From: Thermococcus indicus
Lineage (GTDB): Archaea; Methanobacteriota_B; Thermococci; Thermococcales; Thermococcaceae
DNA length: 64,000 nt
Assembly (NCBI RefSeq): GCF_006274605.1
Contig: NZ_CP040846.1
Span: forward strand, 930,001 to 994,000
Reading direction: 5' to 3'
Positions 54,403-62,420 of the stretch are shown in pieces (position 1 is the stretch's first letter; each line of letters begins with the position of its first letter). The notes beneath the pieces are model-generated. The model had not been told where the DNA came from and searched no databases. It saw only the letters and a list, made by a program, of their open reading frames with translations. The translations under genes and the position numbers were made by a program.

Positions 54403-55482
54403 TTAACCGTGAAACACAGTATGGGGTGGGTAGACAAATACTGAAACGTCTATGTCTTCAGGTGATTTTGTTATCACTGTATAGTCGGGGGTTTTGAAAT
54501 AGAACTCTCCACTTACCCGGTATTTGAAGACACCGAAATACGTAGTGGTAGCTGTTGATGTGGTTTTCATGGTAGTGGCCGTTTTCATGTAGAAAGAACG
54601 ACCCCACGCGGGAGGGTCCCTCCACCAAGATTTTTTCTTGAAGTCATATGCATGGAAATCCACGTAGCTGTTAGGATCTGCAGTGTGGGTATCAATCCTA
54701 AAGTAGTAATCATCGTTTGTGTTTACAGAATAGCCTGCACTGGCGCTGATCTTGGTTGCCTCTTCTGGAGTCAATTCGACGGTCAGGGATTCATAATAAC
54801 TTGTAGTTGGTCCAATGTGTCCGTCCGGAAGGAAATCGTCTATTACCTCATGTGTGTGCCCCCGACTTACGTGGAGGTCAAGATCCTTAACTGCAACCGC
54901 TGATGAGGATACATCCCCACGAAGCTTTGTTTGGGCATAGTACTCAATAGTATTCTGGTCAATCACGTAATAATAATAGAACCCCTTAAATTCAAGATAC
55001 CCGCTCTGTCCAAGATAGGAGACAGTATGAGTTATATAGTCAATACTCCCGGCATAGTTCCAGTTTACGTTGGGTTCGATGCTCGATGCAATTTTAATGT
55101 CCGAAACCTGAGCCCTAAAGTGACCTTCTGCAAATTCTGTAAACTTTCTCTGAATGAGAGAATATTCCCAAGGCTTTGCCCCTTGAACTATGTAATATGC
55201 AGGAATGTACGCCCCATTACCTGCTGGTCTCAGGGCTATTCCAATGAAAGTTATGTTATTCATGGTGTCGAAGTTTAAAGTAAGTGTTACCGGGAGTCCC
55301 TTAAGAAAAGCACGGGCTTGAATTTGTGCGTTGGGACCTGTGAAAGCTTTTGTCAGAGGTTGGGATGGCAGAATTGGATGGATGGGCTTTTGTACCACAG
55401 CATGGACACTCCCCGTAGTCGCCCCCACCACCAGCAGTCCGAGGAGGACTGCCAGCAGAGACTTCCGCTTCAAGTGCTTCAC
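54403..55482 (-). CDS. secreted protein of unknown function
   Basis: 359 residues with a clear signal peptide (KRKSLLAVLLGLLVVGATTGSVHA). The mature part is Tyr- and Thr-rich and looks like beta structure (GYLEFKGFYYYYVIDQNTIE; TTMKTTSTATTTYFGVFKY). One HTHEVIDDFLPDGH segment has two His and three acidic residues that could bind a metal. No family recognised. TTTATATAGG at about 55517-55526 on the minus strand is a good TATA box, and CGGAGG precedes the ATG. Codon and base composition are less GC-rich than the core, suggesting a lineage-specific or acquired gene. Confidence 0.7.
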   Translation of the reverse strand: MKHLKRKSLLAVLLGLLVVGATTGSVHAVVQKPIHPILPSQPLTKAFTGPNAQIQARAFLKGLPVTLTLNFDTMNNITFIGIALRPAGNGAYIPAYYIVQGAKPWEYSLIQRKFTEFAEGHFRAQVSDIKIASSIEPNVNWNYAGSIDYITHTVSYLGQSGYLEFKGFYYYYVIDQNTIEYYAQTKLRGDVSSSAVAVKDLDLHVSRGHTHEVIDDFLPDGHIGPTTSYYESLTVELTPEEATKISASAGYSVNTNDDYYFRIDTHTADPNSYVDFHAYDFKKKSWWRDPPAWGRSFYMKTATTMKTTSTATTTYFGVFKYRVSGEFYFKTPDYTVITKSPEDIDVSVFVYPPHTVFHG

Positions 55483-55670
55483 CTCCGAGGAGTTATCATA
55501 ATTTGATACACATTATCCTATATAAATCTTTCCTTTTACTATTCGTATAGTTTCTTCCTTTTTTTCCGAGTATAAATTTATTCAGAGTTGGGTTTTACGA
55601 TGGAGATGGGCTAAAAGAAAGAAGAGTAATCGAGTAAGCTAGTGAATACATCGGAACAAAAAGCGAAAAG

Positions 55671-56396
55671 TCACCCCTTCAGAAACGCCTCCACTAAATT
55701 CCTCGTCTCGTTGAAGGCCTCGAGCGGAACTCCCTTGGGCAGGCCGCCTATTTCTCCCTTCACGTCCTTGAGGACTCCCTCTCCCGCTCCCAGGAACATG
55801 CCCTCGCTGACTATTCCGCGGAAGTTGGCCGGCGGGAGCAGGGCAACGGCAACGCGGTTTCCTTCCTTCACCGTCAGGTCGTTGGTGACAACTGTTATCG
55901 CCCTGTCACCGATGTTCACGTTGGTAACCAGAAGCCTGTCGGCGTTCGGGTGCTTCCCGACGCTCATGACTTCGCCGACCTTGATGTCGACCGCTATGAC
56001 GGGGTCGTTTATCTTTCCGAGGGCGAGGCGTCTCTCGAGGCCGAGCACCGTGTTCAGGAAGAAGCGGACTTTGGCTACCTGCTCCTCGACCTTCTCGCGC
56101 TCGCTCTTATCCGCCAGGCTGATGAACTTGTGGTGCCAGTCCTCTCCGCCGAGGGCCTCGATTATACCGCTGGCCTTCTCCTTCAAAGCTTTCATCTGAG
56201 GAGTCTCAATCAGCTCCTTTGGTTCTACGTAGCTGTACCTCATCGCCTGTATCTCCGGAATCATCTCCTTCGCCAGCTGAATCGCTCCCTTCTTGTTCCA
56301 CTTCCCCTTGAACTTCGCGTGCTCCACCGTCTTCAGAAACAGCTCCACTGCCTTTTCCGCCACCAGTAAGCGGTAATCCTTGCTCGTGTCCCACAT
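55671..56396 (-). CDS. tRNA-binding OB-fold (EMAPII/MetRS-beta-like) protein
   Basis: 241 residues from the ATG at 56396, preceded by GGTGAG. The N-terminal ~120 residues are helical. The C-terminal part is the tRNA-binding OB domain: [40 protein letters not shown] and [16 protein letters not shown], as in MetRS beta, Arc1p and EMAPII. In archaea such free proteins can bind tRNA and assist a synthetase; the partner is unknown. The gene for a helical-repeat protein upstream overlaps its first ~190 bases in another frame, which is odd and may reflect a mutation in that gene. Confidence 0.85.
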   Translation of the reverse strand: MWDTSKDYRLLVAEKAVELFLKTVEHAKFKGKWNKKGAIQLAKEMIPEIQAMRYSYVEPKELIETPQMKALKEKASGIIEALGGEDWHHKFISLADKSEREKVEEQVAKVRFFLNTVLGLERRLALGKINDPVIAVDIKVGEVMSVGKHPNADRLLVTNVNIGDRAITVVTNDLTVKEGNRVAVALLPPANFRGIVSEGMFLGAGEGVLKDVKGEIGGLPKGVPLEAFNETRNLVEAFLKG

Positions 56397-57438
56397 AACT
56401 CTCACCCTCCAGTGCCTCTAAAACGCGGTTCTTAACGCTTTCGTCCCGTATCCCCTCGGCTATCGAGCGGGCTTTGGCTCCATAGCCCCAGCGGGCGTAG
56501 GCCAAAGCCACCTCCCCGAGAAGCTCCGACGCTATCCCATCGTCCCGGATAACCCCGGCCAGAATCAGCGGCTCCTCCAGGAAGCCTATGCGAAGGAAGC
56601 GCCTCGCTATCCCCCCCAGCTCCCGGTCAGTCGGTCTGAACTTGCCCACGAAGATTATCTCGAGGGCATCGTCGAAGACCCTCCTGCCGAGCCTTGGCTG
56701 CTCATGGAGGTAGAGCCAGTAGGCCAGCTCGAGCATAGCTATGGCTCTCCCCTCTAACGGGAGGAAGCGCATCATTGAAATCGCGGGCTCAACCTCCCCC
56801 TTCTCGAGCAGTTCCTCCACCGCCGTTTTGCCCCTCTTCAAAACGTCCCTGATGAGTTCCATCTTGTCTTCGATGTACTTTGCCTGGAGCTTGAAGAATA
56901 TCGAGGTGTAAACTTCCCGTGCCAGCCCGTAGAAGTTGAGGGCTATCTCGTTGGGTATCTCGTCGGCGCTCTTCTCGATCAATCTGGCGACCTTTATCAG
57001 CGACGACGTTGCCGCCGATGACAGCCCCCGCGAGGCCTGAAGCAGCTCCACAGCCTCCCTGAACAGCTCCAGACCGTCCTTATAGCGGTCTGAGAGGACG
57101 AGGTTTCTCGCTATTCCCGCTAAAACTTCACCCCTTACCCTTGGAGAGTCTATATTACTCGCGATTTCCATGGCGTTTTCAAAGTAAGCCTCCGCGTCCC
57201 TGTCCCTGTCGAGTACGTAGAGGGCTCTGCCGAGGATTGAATACGCCAGAGCCTTCTCCGGCGTTCCGCTTATGGATTCGAGCGTCTCCAGCATGTGACT
57301 TAAAACCTCGTCTCTCGGGAAGGCCGTCAGCACCTCTGTGAGGGCCACCAGCCGTCGTATCCCGTCCCCTATTGCCAGCGCGTTCCTCAGAGCGTTCTTG
57401 TAATCCCCCTTTGAAAGGTAAAGCTCTACGGCCTCCAC
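56206..57438 (-). CDS. TPR-like helical repeat protein, 3' end doubtful
   Basis: About 410 residues from a GTG at 57438 (TTG 57450 and GTG 57447 also possible; GGTGG lies just before 57438). Tandem helical hairpins of TPR type are visible: [60 protein letters not shown]. Similar proteins are common in Thermococcales, without a known partner. From about residue 345 the sequence ([20 protein letters not shown] and on) becomes low-complexity and simply reads the start of the tRNA-binding gene out of frame for ~190 bases, so the natural end is probably near 56390 and a one-base shift or lost stop is likely. Confidence 0.7.
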   Translation of the reverse strand: MEAVELYLSKGDYKNALRNALAIGDGIRRLVALTEVLTAFPRDEVLSHMLETLESISGTPEKALAYSILGRALYVLDRDRDAEAYFENAMEIASNIDSPRVRGEVLAGIARNLVLSDRYKDGLELFREAVELLQASRGLSSAATSSLIKVARLIEKSADEIPNEIALNFYGLAREVYTSIFFKLQAKYIEDKMELIRDVLKRGKTAVEELLEKGEVEPAISMMRFLPLEGRAIAMLELAYWLYLHEQPRLGRRVFDDALEIIFVGKFRPTDRELGGIARRFLRIGFLEEPLILAGVIRDDGIASELLGEVALAYARWGYGAKARSIAEGIRDESVKNRVLEALEGESYVGHEQGLPLTGGGKGSGAVSEDGGAREVQGEVEQEGSDSAGEGDDSGDTGDEVQLRRTKGAD

Positions 57439-57488
57439 GAGAACCACCAACCGCTGGAAATAGGGAACGAAAGTAAAAAAGGCTATCG

Positions 57489-57815
57489 CTAACCCTTGAC
57501 CTTCCTATCCCACTGCTCAAGCATAGTGTCGAGCGCCAAAAGGCTGTTGAGCCTCAGGCGAACCTTCCGGTTCTCCCAGTCTATGGAGCCCTTAAACTCT
57601 TTGAGCAGGGCGAAGACCTTTTCGGCTTCTTTTCTCGGTAGATTCTTGCCGTAGAACTCCTCACCGCAGTGGGGGCACTTGAAGACGAAGCCTTCAAAGG
57701 TTTCCATAAACCTTTCTCGCTCCCGGAAAATCTCCTCCGCGTTCTCAAGGACGAGCATCTGCCCGATTAACTCCGCCCAGTCGAGGGGCTTTCCGCAGAG
57801 CGGGCACTTTGCCAT
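57489..57815 (-). CDS. small protein with two zinc-knuckle CxxC motifs
   Basis: 108 residues from the ATG at 57815, with GGAGGTTGATTG upstream. CPLCGKPLDW at the start and FKCPHCGEEFYG at about 46-57 give a four-Cys zinc site, with a helical linker between. The C-terminal half is helical (KEAEKVFALLKEFKGSIDW). Family not recognised. The gene lies directly downstream of the DHH phosphoesterase gene (2-base spacing) and should be translated with it. Confidence 0.75.
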   Translation of the reverse strand: MAKCPLCGKPLDWAELIGQMLVLENAEEIFRERERFMETFEGFVFKCPHCGEEFYGKNLPRKEAEKVFALLKEFKGSIDWENRKVRLRLNSLLALDTMLEQWDRKVKG

Positions 57816-57816
57816 A

Positions 57817-58800
57817 TCAATCAACCTCCCTCAAAAACTTCTCAATCTCCTTCAGGATGAGCTTTATCGCCTCGTCGAGGCTCCTCTTCCCGTTCGCCCC
57901 GGCAGCTCCAGCGTGGCCGCCGCCCGAGCCGTCTATGACTGGCCCGACCTTCTCCATGATTTTGCCGAGGTGCAGGCCCTTCTTCACGAGGTTCTCCTTC
58001 GCCCTCGCGGAAATTCTCACTCCCTTCTTCTCGCTTCCGACTATGGCTATGTCCGCGCCGAGGTTCAGGAACGTCTTGCAGGCGAGGGACTCGTAGGCTG
58101 AAACCCTGGAGACGGCTATTAGGTACTTCCTGAACTTCCTTATCTCCATTCTCTGGCAGGCCTTGAGGATGGCCATGCGCTTCGCCTGGTCTATGTTCTC
58201 GTCGCTGACAGGAGCCACAAGCTGGAATATCTCCCCCATCTGAATTGGAAAGCGCTCCAACATTTCGCTCACTGCCTTGAAGGTCTTCGCGTTCGCAAAG
58301 CGGAAGTTTGCCGTGTCGGTGACTATTCCGGCCAGGAGTGCCTTAACGGCCTTCTTGTCATAGAAGTCTAGGTATTTAAACAGCTCCCAGACTATCTCGG
58401 CCGTGGAGGTTCGTGATGAATCGAGGACGGCTATATCAGCCCTGATCGGCTTCTCCTTCTCGGCATGGTGGTCGATGACGATAACGGTCTTACCGCGCGG
58501 AATCTCGATGGGTTCGAGCTGTTCGAGGGAGGAGGTGTCGAAGATCATAACCACGTCTTCCCTAACAAGGGGATCCTTTTCGAGCGGAACGGATGAGAGG
58601 ATGAGCAGTCTCTTGGCGTAGGAGGAGACGCTCTGGGCGACGCCGATTTTAACCCTTTCAACGCCGATTGATTTTAGGTAGAGGGCGAAGGCTATCGCCG
58701 AGCCGAGGGAATCGGGGTCGGCGTTGTGGTGGCAGAGGAGGAGGAAAGATTTATCCCTTGAGCGTTCAAGGAAGCGCTTAAGCCTTATTTTGCCCCTCAT
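57817..58800 (-). CDS. DHH family phosphoesterase (NrnA/RecJ-like)
   Basis: 327 residues. DHH superfamily motifs for two Mn ions: LLLCHHNADPDSLGSAIAF (motif I), VMIFDTSS (II), VIVIDHHAEKE (DHH) and GIVTDTANFRFA (IV). The DHHA1 domain ends with the substrate motif IDGSGGGHAGAAGANG. Such proteins degrade short oligonucleotides, cyclic dinucleotides or pAp. It is shorter than RecJ and lacks the OB domain, so an NrnA-like role fits better. The start overlaps the stop of the HEPN gene by four bases. Confidence 0.88.
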   Translation of the reverse strand: MRGKIRLKRFLERSRDKSFLLLCHHNADPDSLGSAIAFALYLKSIGVERVKIGVAQSVSSYAKRLLILSSVPLEKDPLVREDVVMIFDTSSLEQLEPIEIPRGKTVIVIDHHAEKEKPIRADIAVLDSSRTSTAEIVWELFKYLDFYDKKAVKALLAGIVTDTANFRFANAKTFKAVSEMLERFPIQMGEIFQLVAPVSDENIDQAKRMAILKACQRMEIRKFRKYLIAVSRVSAYESLACKTFLNLGADIAIVGSEKKGVRISARAKENLVKKGLHLGKIMEKVGPVIDGSGGGHAGAAGANGKRSLDEAIKLILKEIEKFLREVD

Positions 58801-59183
58801 TTCATCTCCTCCAGAGCCTTTTCTATGCGCTCTATGAAGTGTTCGGCATCTTCGACGATAGATTCTGCCTCTTCTCGGCTTGGACGGTAAGTTGGGTCGT
58901 AATCCGCCTTTTCTCTGCTGGTCTCGGCCAGGGATAAGGCTTTTGCATAGTATTTCTCAACAACACCGGTGTTCACAAACTCAAGACCAAATTTCGCAAT
59001 GACTCCTCTGTGGCTTTTCGTTACTATTCCCCTCGCCCTGAGGAGTGCACTTGCAGCGTAAAACATTGCATAGTACGCCCTGCTTATGGCATCTCTATAG
59101 AAACCCCTCTCAAAGAGTATCTTAGCAGCATTAAGTGATTCATGGGCATCCTTCAGCAGAATCTGGACTTCCTCGCTAACCAA
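58797..59183 (-). CDS. HEPN domain protein
   Basis: 128 residues starting at a TTG (59183) with GGAGGG eight bases upstream; no ATG or GTG is better placed. Pattern of the COG1895 HEPN family: LLKDAHESLNAAKILFERGF and DAISRAYYAMFYAASALLRA, then HRGVIAKFGLEF. The toxic RNase HEPN motif RX4-6H next to a Tyr is not clearly present. It overlaps the MNT nucleotidyltransferase gene by eight bases, the usual MNT/HEPN pair that behaves as a toxin-antitoxin in several prokaryotes; whether this one is toxic is unknown. Confidence 0.85.
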   Translation of the reverse strand: MVSEEVQILLKDAHESLNAAKILFERGFYRDAISRAYYAMFYAASALLRARGIVTKSHRGVIAKFGLEFVNTGVVEKYYAKALSLAETSREKADYDPTYRPSREEAESIVEDAEHFIERIEKALEEMK

Positions 59184-59496
59184 CAGGTATTCCCTCCCTG
59201 CTTATGTTGATGTAAAAGGAGGAGTTTATGCGCTTCATGAATTCGAACTCCTCAAGGCTAATGGCTTTCGGAGAGACATAAATGCCGTATTTTAGCAGAT
59301 AATCCACCACGAGGTCAGCGAGCTTTTTCTGGGCTTCCCAGGGATAATCTCTTACAACCACAAGAATATCCACATCGCTTTCCTCGCTCTGCTCTCCCCG
59401 GGCCACGGAACCAAAGAGTATTGTCTCCACAAGGTTATCCCCCAACAGCTTTCGAACGTCCCTTGCAAAGGCCTCGGCGACTTCCCTGTGTCCCAT
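59176..59496 (-). CDS. minimal nucleotidyltransferase (MNT)
   Basis: 106 residues. The polymerase-beta-like motif ETILFGSVARGEQSEESDVD (GSxxxRGxxxxxSDxD) is intact, with the third acidic residue expected in a later strand. Such proteins act as antitoxins by adding AMP to the HEPN partner. GGTGGG precedes the ATG. The stop overlaps the HEPN start, so the two proteins are made together. Confidence 0.9.
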   Translation of the reverse strand: MGHREVAEAFARDVRKLLGDNLVETILFGSVARGEQSEESDVDILVVVRDYPWEAQKKLADLVVDYLLKYGIYVSPKAISLEEFEFMKRINSSFYINISREGIPVG

Positions 59497-59529
59497 ATTC
59501 CCACCGGTTCATTATTGATCAAACTGGAT

Positions 59530-59850
59530 TTAACCCTTGCCCGCAATCTCCCTCAGCTTCCTCTCAACGGCCGCGTAGGCCTTCTCAACCGCCTCGTCTA
59601 TGAGCCCCTCAACGTCCACCTTCACGAAAATTGGGACCTCCAGGTAGACCTCAACCTCAAGGTCGAGGGTCTCGTTCCGGTTTATCCTCATCGTCACCTC
59701 GATGTCCTTGACGTCGCTCCTGTTGAGGGCATCAAAGACGTGATCTATTATCGTCTCCTGCGCGATCTCACCGACCTCTATGAGCTGCTCCTCGCTCAGC
59801 TCCGGCAGACCGATGTGGATAATCCTTTTCCCGCTGGCTCCCTCGTCCAT
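59530..59850 (-). CDS. DUF3194 family protein
   Basis: 106 residues from the ATG at 59850, with GGAGGGATAGTG upstream. Helix LSEEQLIEVGEIAQETIIDH, then two strands with alternating charges (VKDIEVTMRINRNETLDLEV) and a C-terminal helix. This is the small archaeal DUF3194 fold, resembling Pcc1-like dimeric proteins, usually found next to prefoldin beta as here (about 30 bases downstream). Function unknown, though the conserved neighbour suggests a role in protein folding or translation. Confidence 0.75.
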   Translation of the reverse strand: MDEGASGKRIIHIGLPELSEEQLIEVGEIAQETIIDHVFDALNRSDVKDIEVTMRINRNETLDLEVEVYLEVPIFVKVDVEGLIDEAVEKAYAAVERKLREIAGKG

Positions 59851-59879
59851 CACTATCCCTCCAAATGAAAGAGAAGAGG

Positions 59880-60230
59880 TCAGCCCGCAGTGGGCCTTAT
59901 GGCAGACTGTATCTTCGCGGTGAGCTCCTTGAGCTTCTCGTTGAGCTTCTTCTCCTGCCTCTCAAGGGCGTTTAGGCGGACCTCAAGGGTCTCGACCTTC
60001 TCCTTCAGCTCCTCGACGGCCTTAGCCTTGTCGGTCTTGACGATAAGCGTTCCAACGGTCTTGTAGATGACCGTTCCATCCTCGACCTTCTCAAGCTCTT
60101 CTAAAGCTTTCTTTGCCTCGGTGAGCTCGAGCTGAACCTTCTGCTTCTGCTGGATGACGAGCTGGAGCTGCTGCTGGTAGCTCTCAAGCTGGCCGAGCAT
60201 GGCTTGGACCTGGGGCGGAATGTTCTGCAT
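59880..60230 (-). CDS. pfdB: prefoldin subunit beta
   Basis: 116 residues from the ATG at 60230, preceded by GGAGGTG. N-terminal coiled coil (QVQAMLGQLESYQQQLQLVI), a beta hairpin (DGTVIYKTVGTLIVK), and a C-terminal coiled coil (LEVRLNALERQEKKLNEKLK), the standard beta-subunit layout. Prefoldin holds unfolded chains and passes them to the thermosome. TTCTTAAACTT at about 60274-60284 on the minus strand is a likely TATA box. Confidence 0.94.
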   Translation of the reverse strand: MQNIPPQVQAMLGQLESYQQQLQLVIQQKQKVQLELTEAKKALEELEKVEDGTVIYKTVGTLIVKTDKAKAVEELKEKVETLEVRLNALERQEKKLNEKLKELTAKIQSAIRPTAG

Positions 60231-60302
60231 AACCAACACCTCCGTAATCGTAATGCCGGGTTAGAATTGGGGGTGAAGTTTAAGAAAGTTTGGGAGGGAT
60301 AC

Positions 60303-60390
60303 GGACTATATAGTCCATGTGTCTATATAGTTCATTGGTTAATATCCATTGATAGGTGGTTAACTATATTCTACTGCGGTAAAATTTATA
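60303..60390 (+). promoter_or_regulatory. pst operon control region with palindromes and TATA box
   Basis: The 180-base gap before pstS holds a 14-bp perfect palindrome GGACTATATAGTCC (60303-60316) and a second copy of its half, CTATATAGTTCAT (60323-60335), 17 bases after CTATATAGTCCAT (60306-60318). Further related pieces (TTAATATCCATTGATAGG, TTAACTATATTC) follow. AAAATTTATATTCC (60381-60394) is the likely TATA box of pstS, about 30 bases before the GGTGA ribosome binding site. The palindromes are probable operator sites for phosphate control. Confidence 0.55.
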
Positions 60391-60423
60391 TTCCATGATA
60401 AAATCCATTCATTGGTGAAAGCC

Positions 60424-61608
60424 ATGAAGAAAGCAGTTGTTGTGTTTGTGGTTCTTTTGCTGGCTTTTTCCGTAGTGGCCAGCGGATGCATTGACAATTT
60501 AAGAGGGAGTACGGAAACGTCCTCAAGCCCTGCTCCGACATCTTCAGCCACGTCAGTTACTTCAGACACCCAGAAGGAAAGCCCCTCTGGAACGACCACC
60601 ATAACACTCCGCACCACGGGAGCCACTTTTCCACAGTACCAGATTCAGAAGTGGATTGAAATATACATGCAATCCCATCCAAACATCAAGATTGAATACG
60701 AAGGAGGCGGAAGCGGGCACGGGCAGGAGGCTTTTCTGAAAGGTCTCACGCACATAGGCCGAACAGATCCTCCAGTTACTGAGGCTACATGGCAGAAGTT
60801 TCTCGAAACGGGTGACCAGCCCCTCCAGTTCCCGGAAATAGTCGGTGCCGTTGTCATAGCCTACAACGTTCCCGGCGTTGATGAGCTCAAACTCGACGGA
60901 GAAACCCTTGCCATGATTTTCATGGGCGAAATCGAATACTGGGACGATGATACGATAAAATCCCTCAACCCCGGTGTCAACCTGCCCCACGAGAAGATTA
61001 TCGTTGTCCACAGGAGTGATTCGAGCGGAACCACTGCGATATTCACTACCTATCTGAGTCTCGTCAGCGATGAGTTCGCCGAGAAGGTGGGTGCCGGAAA
61101 GCTCGTGGACTGGCCGGTTGATAAAGTGGGAAGGGGGATTGGAGGTAAGGGTAACCCCGGTGTTGTCCAGGCCCTGAAGAGCACGAAATACAGCATCGCA
61201 TATACGGAGCTTTCCTTTGCGATAGAGGAGAACCTACCAGTTGTCGCGCTTAAGAATAAGGCTGGAAAATTCGTCAAGCCAACTGATGAGACCATAAAGG
61301 CCGCCGTCGCAGGCGTCAAGTCCTTCATACCCGAGCCGACAGAGGGGTACAAAGAAGACCTCAAGCAACTACTAAACGCTCCAGGTGAGGACTCCTACCC
61401 GATAGTGGCCTTCACCCACCTGCTCGTCTGGCAGAACAAGAACGGGAAGCACTACCCCCCTGAAGAGGCCAAGGCCATAAAGGACTTCCTCATGTGGATA
61501 CTCACCGAGGGTCAAAAACCTGAGAACCTCGCGCCGGGCTACGTTGGACTTCCAAAGGATGTTGCCGAGATAGGCCTTAAGGCGGTTCAGATGATCCAGG
61601 AGGGCTGA
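60424..61608 (+). CDS. pstS: phosphate ABC transporter substrate-binding lipoprotein PstS
   Basis: 394 residues from the ATG at 60424, nine bases after GGTGA. The signal peptide ends in the lipobox VVASGC, then a Ser/Thr-rich linker (about residues 25-65, TETSSSPAPTSSATSVTSDT) spaces the binding domain from the membrane. The phosphate-binding type 2 domain includes ITLRTTGATFPQYQIQKWIE, GGGSGHGQEAF, and the phosphate loop HRSDSSGTTAIF. It captures phosphate outside the cell for PstC/PstA. The operon continues with a TIM-barrel gene before pstC. Confidence 0.93.
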   Translation: MKKAVVVFVVLLLAFSVVASGCIDNLRGSTETSSSPAPTSSATSVTSDTQKESPSGTTTITLRTTGATFPQYQIQKWIEIYMQSHPNIKIEYEGGGSGHGQEAFLKGLTHIGRTDPPVTEATWQKFLETGDQPLQFPEIVGAVVIAYNVPGVDELKLDGETLAMIFMGEIEYWDDDTIKSLNPGVNLPHEKIIVVHRSDSSGTTAIFTTYLSLVSDEFAEKVGAGKLVDWPVDKVGRGIGGKGNPGVVQALKSTKYSIAYTELSFAIEENLPVVALKNKAGKFVKPTDETIKAAVAGVKSFIPEPTEGYKEDLKQLLNAPGEDSYPIVAFTHLLVWQNKNGKHYPPEEAKAIKDFLMWILTEGQKPENLAPGYVGLPKDVAEIGLKAVQMIQEG

Positions 61609-61636
61609 TGTCCTCCTTCTTTTTCAGGTGGTTCAA

Positions 61637-62416
61637 GTGAAGCTGGGGATAACTTCGTCCCTCGTGATGGAACTTTCGGGGAAGGGTCTTTCCATTGACG
61701 AACTCGGTGTTTCGCTCGTTGAGGTTTACATGGACGATCTTCCACTCCTTGTGGGAACGTCCGTTGACTGGGGACTCGTGAGGGAAATAAGCTCCCTCGG
61801 TATCCAGCTGACGGTTCATGCCCCCACTCACACTGGAAAGTTCAGCGCACTTGACCTCGGAGTGAAATCAGGAATCAACATCAAGACGGTGGAGAGGGTT
61901 ATGCAGATAGCGTCATCTCTGGATGCCCTCAAAGTGGTGATACACGGGGGCAGGATTGGGAAAAATTACCACCGGGCATACCTGAACACGAAGCGGCAAC
62001 TGGAAATCATAGGCTCGATAGCAGACGACTTTGGGGTTCCCGTCATGCTGGAGAACCTTTTTGGTCCCTCCGTTGGTATTCTGCCCCCGGAACTGATGTC
62101 CCTGCTTGAGCCAGACATGGGGATATGCTTTGACTTTGGCCATGCCTTCCTGACTGCTATGGAGTTAGGCATCAACATGGACGAATTTTTGACGCTGTGT
62201 CCGATGATTGACCATCTTCACATCCATGACAACAATGGGAGCAGAGACGACCACCTTCCACCGGGTAAAGGGCTGATAGGAATCAAGTTCGTGAAGAAGG
62301 TCATTGAAACGGCGCGCCCCTCGACAGGAATCCTTGAGGTGAGGAACTATTCTTCCTTGGAGGAGATATTGAGGGCAATTCAGGTCTTTGAAAACATCCC
62401 TATCGCTGCGAGGTGA
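61637..62416 (+). CDS. xylose-isomerase-like TIM-barrel protein (AP endonuclease 2 fold)
   Basis: 259 residues from the GTG at 61637, five bases after AGGTGG. The PF01261-type barrel residues are visible strand by strand: VEVYMDDLP, LTVHAPTHTGKFS, VVIHGGRIGKNYH, VMLENLFGPS, GICFDFGHAFL, DHLHIHDNNGSRDDHLPPGK, GILEVRNYSS. Glu and His residues on these strands form a possible divalent metal site as in endonuclease IV or sugar isomerases. The substrate is unknown. Placement between pstS and pstC is unusual and suggests a phosphate-linked role, for example on a sugar phosphate. Confidence 0.8.
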   Translation: MKLGITSSLVMELSGKGLSIDELGVSLVEVYMDDLPLLVGTSVDWGLVREISSLGIQLTVHAPTHTGKFSALDLGVKSGINIKTVERVMQIASSLDALKVVIHGGRIGKNYHRAYLNTKRQLEIIGSIADDFGVPVMLENLFGPSVGILPPELMSLLEPDMGICFDFGHAFLTAMELGINMDEFLTLCPMIDHLHIHDNNGSRDDHLPPGKGLIGIKFVKKVIETARPSTGILEVRNYSSLEEILRAIQVFENIPIAAR

Positions 62417-62420
62417 TAAC

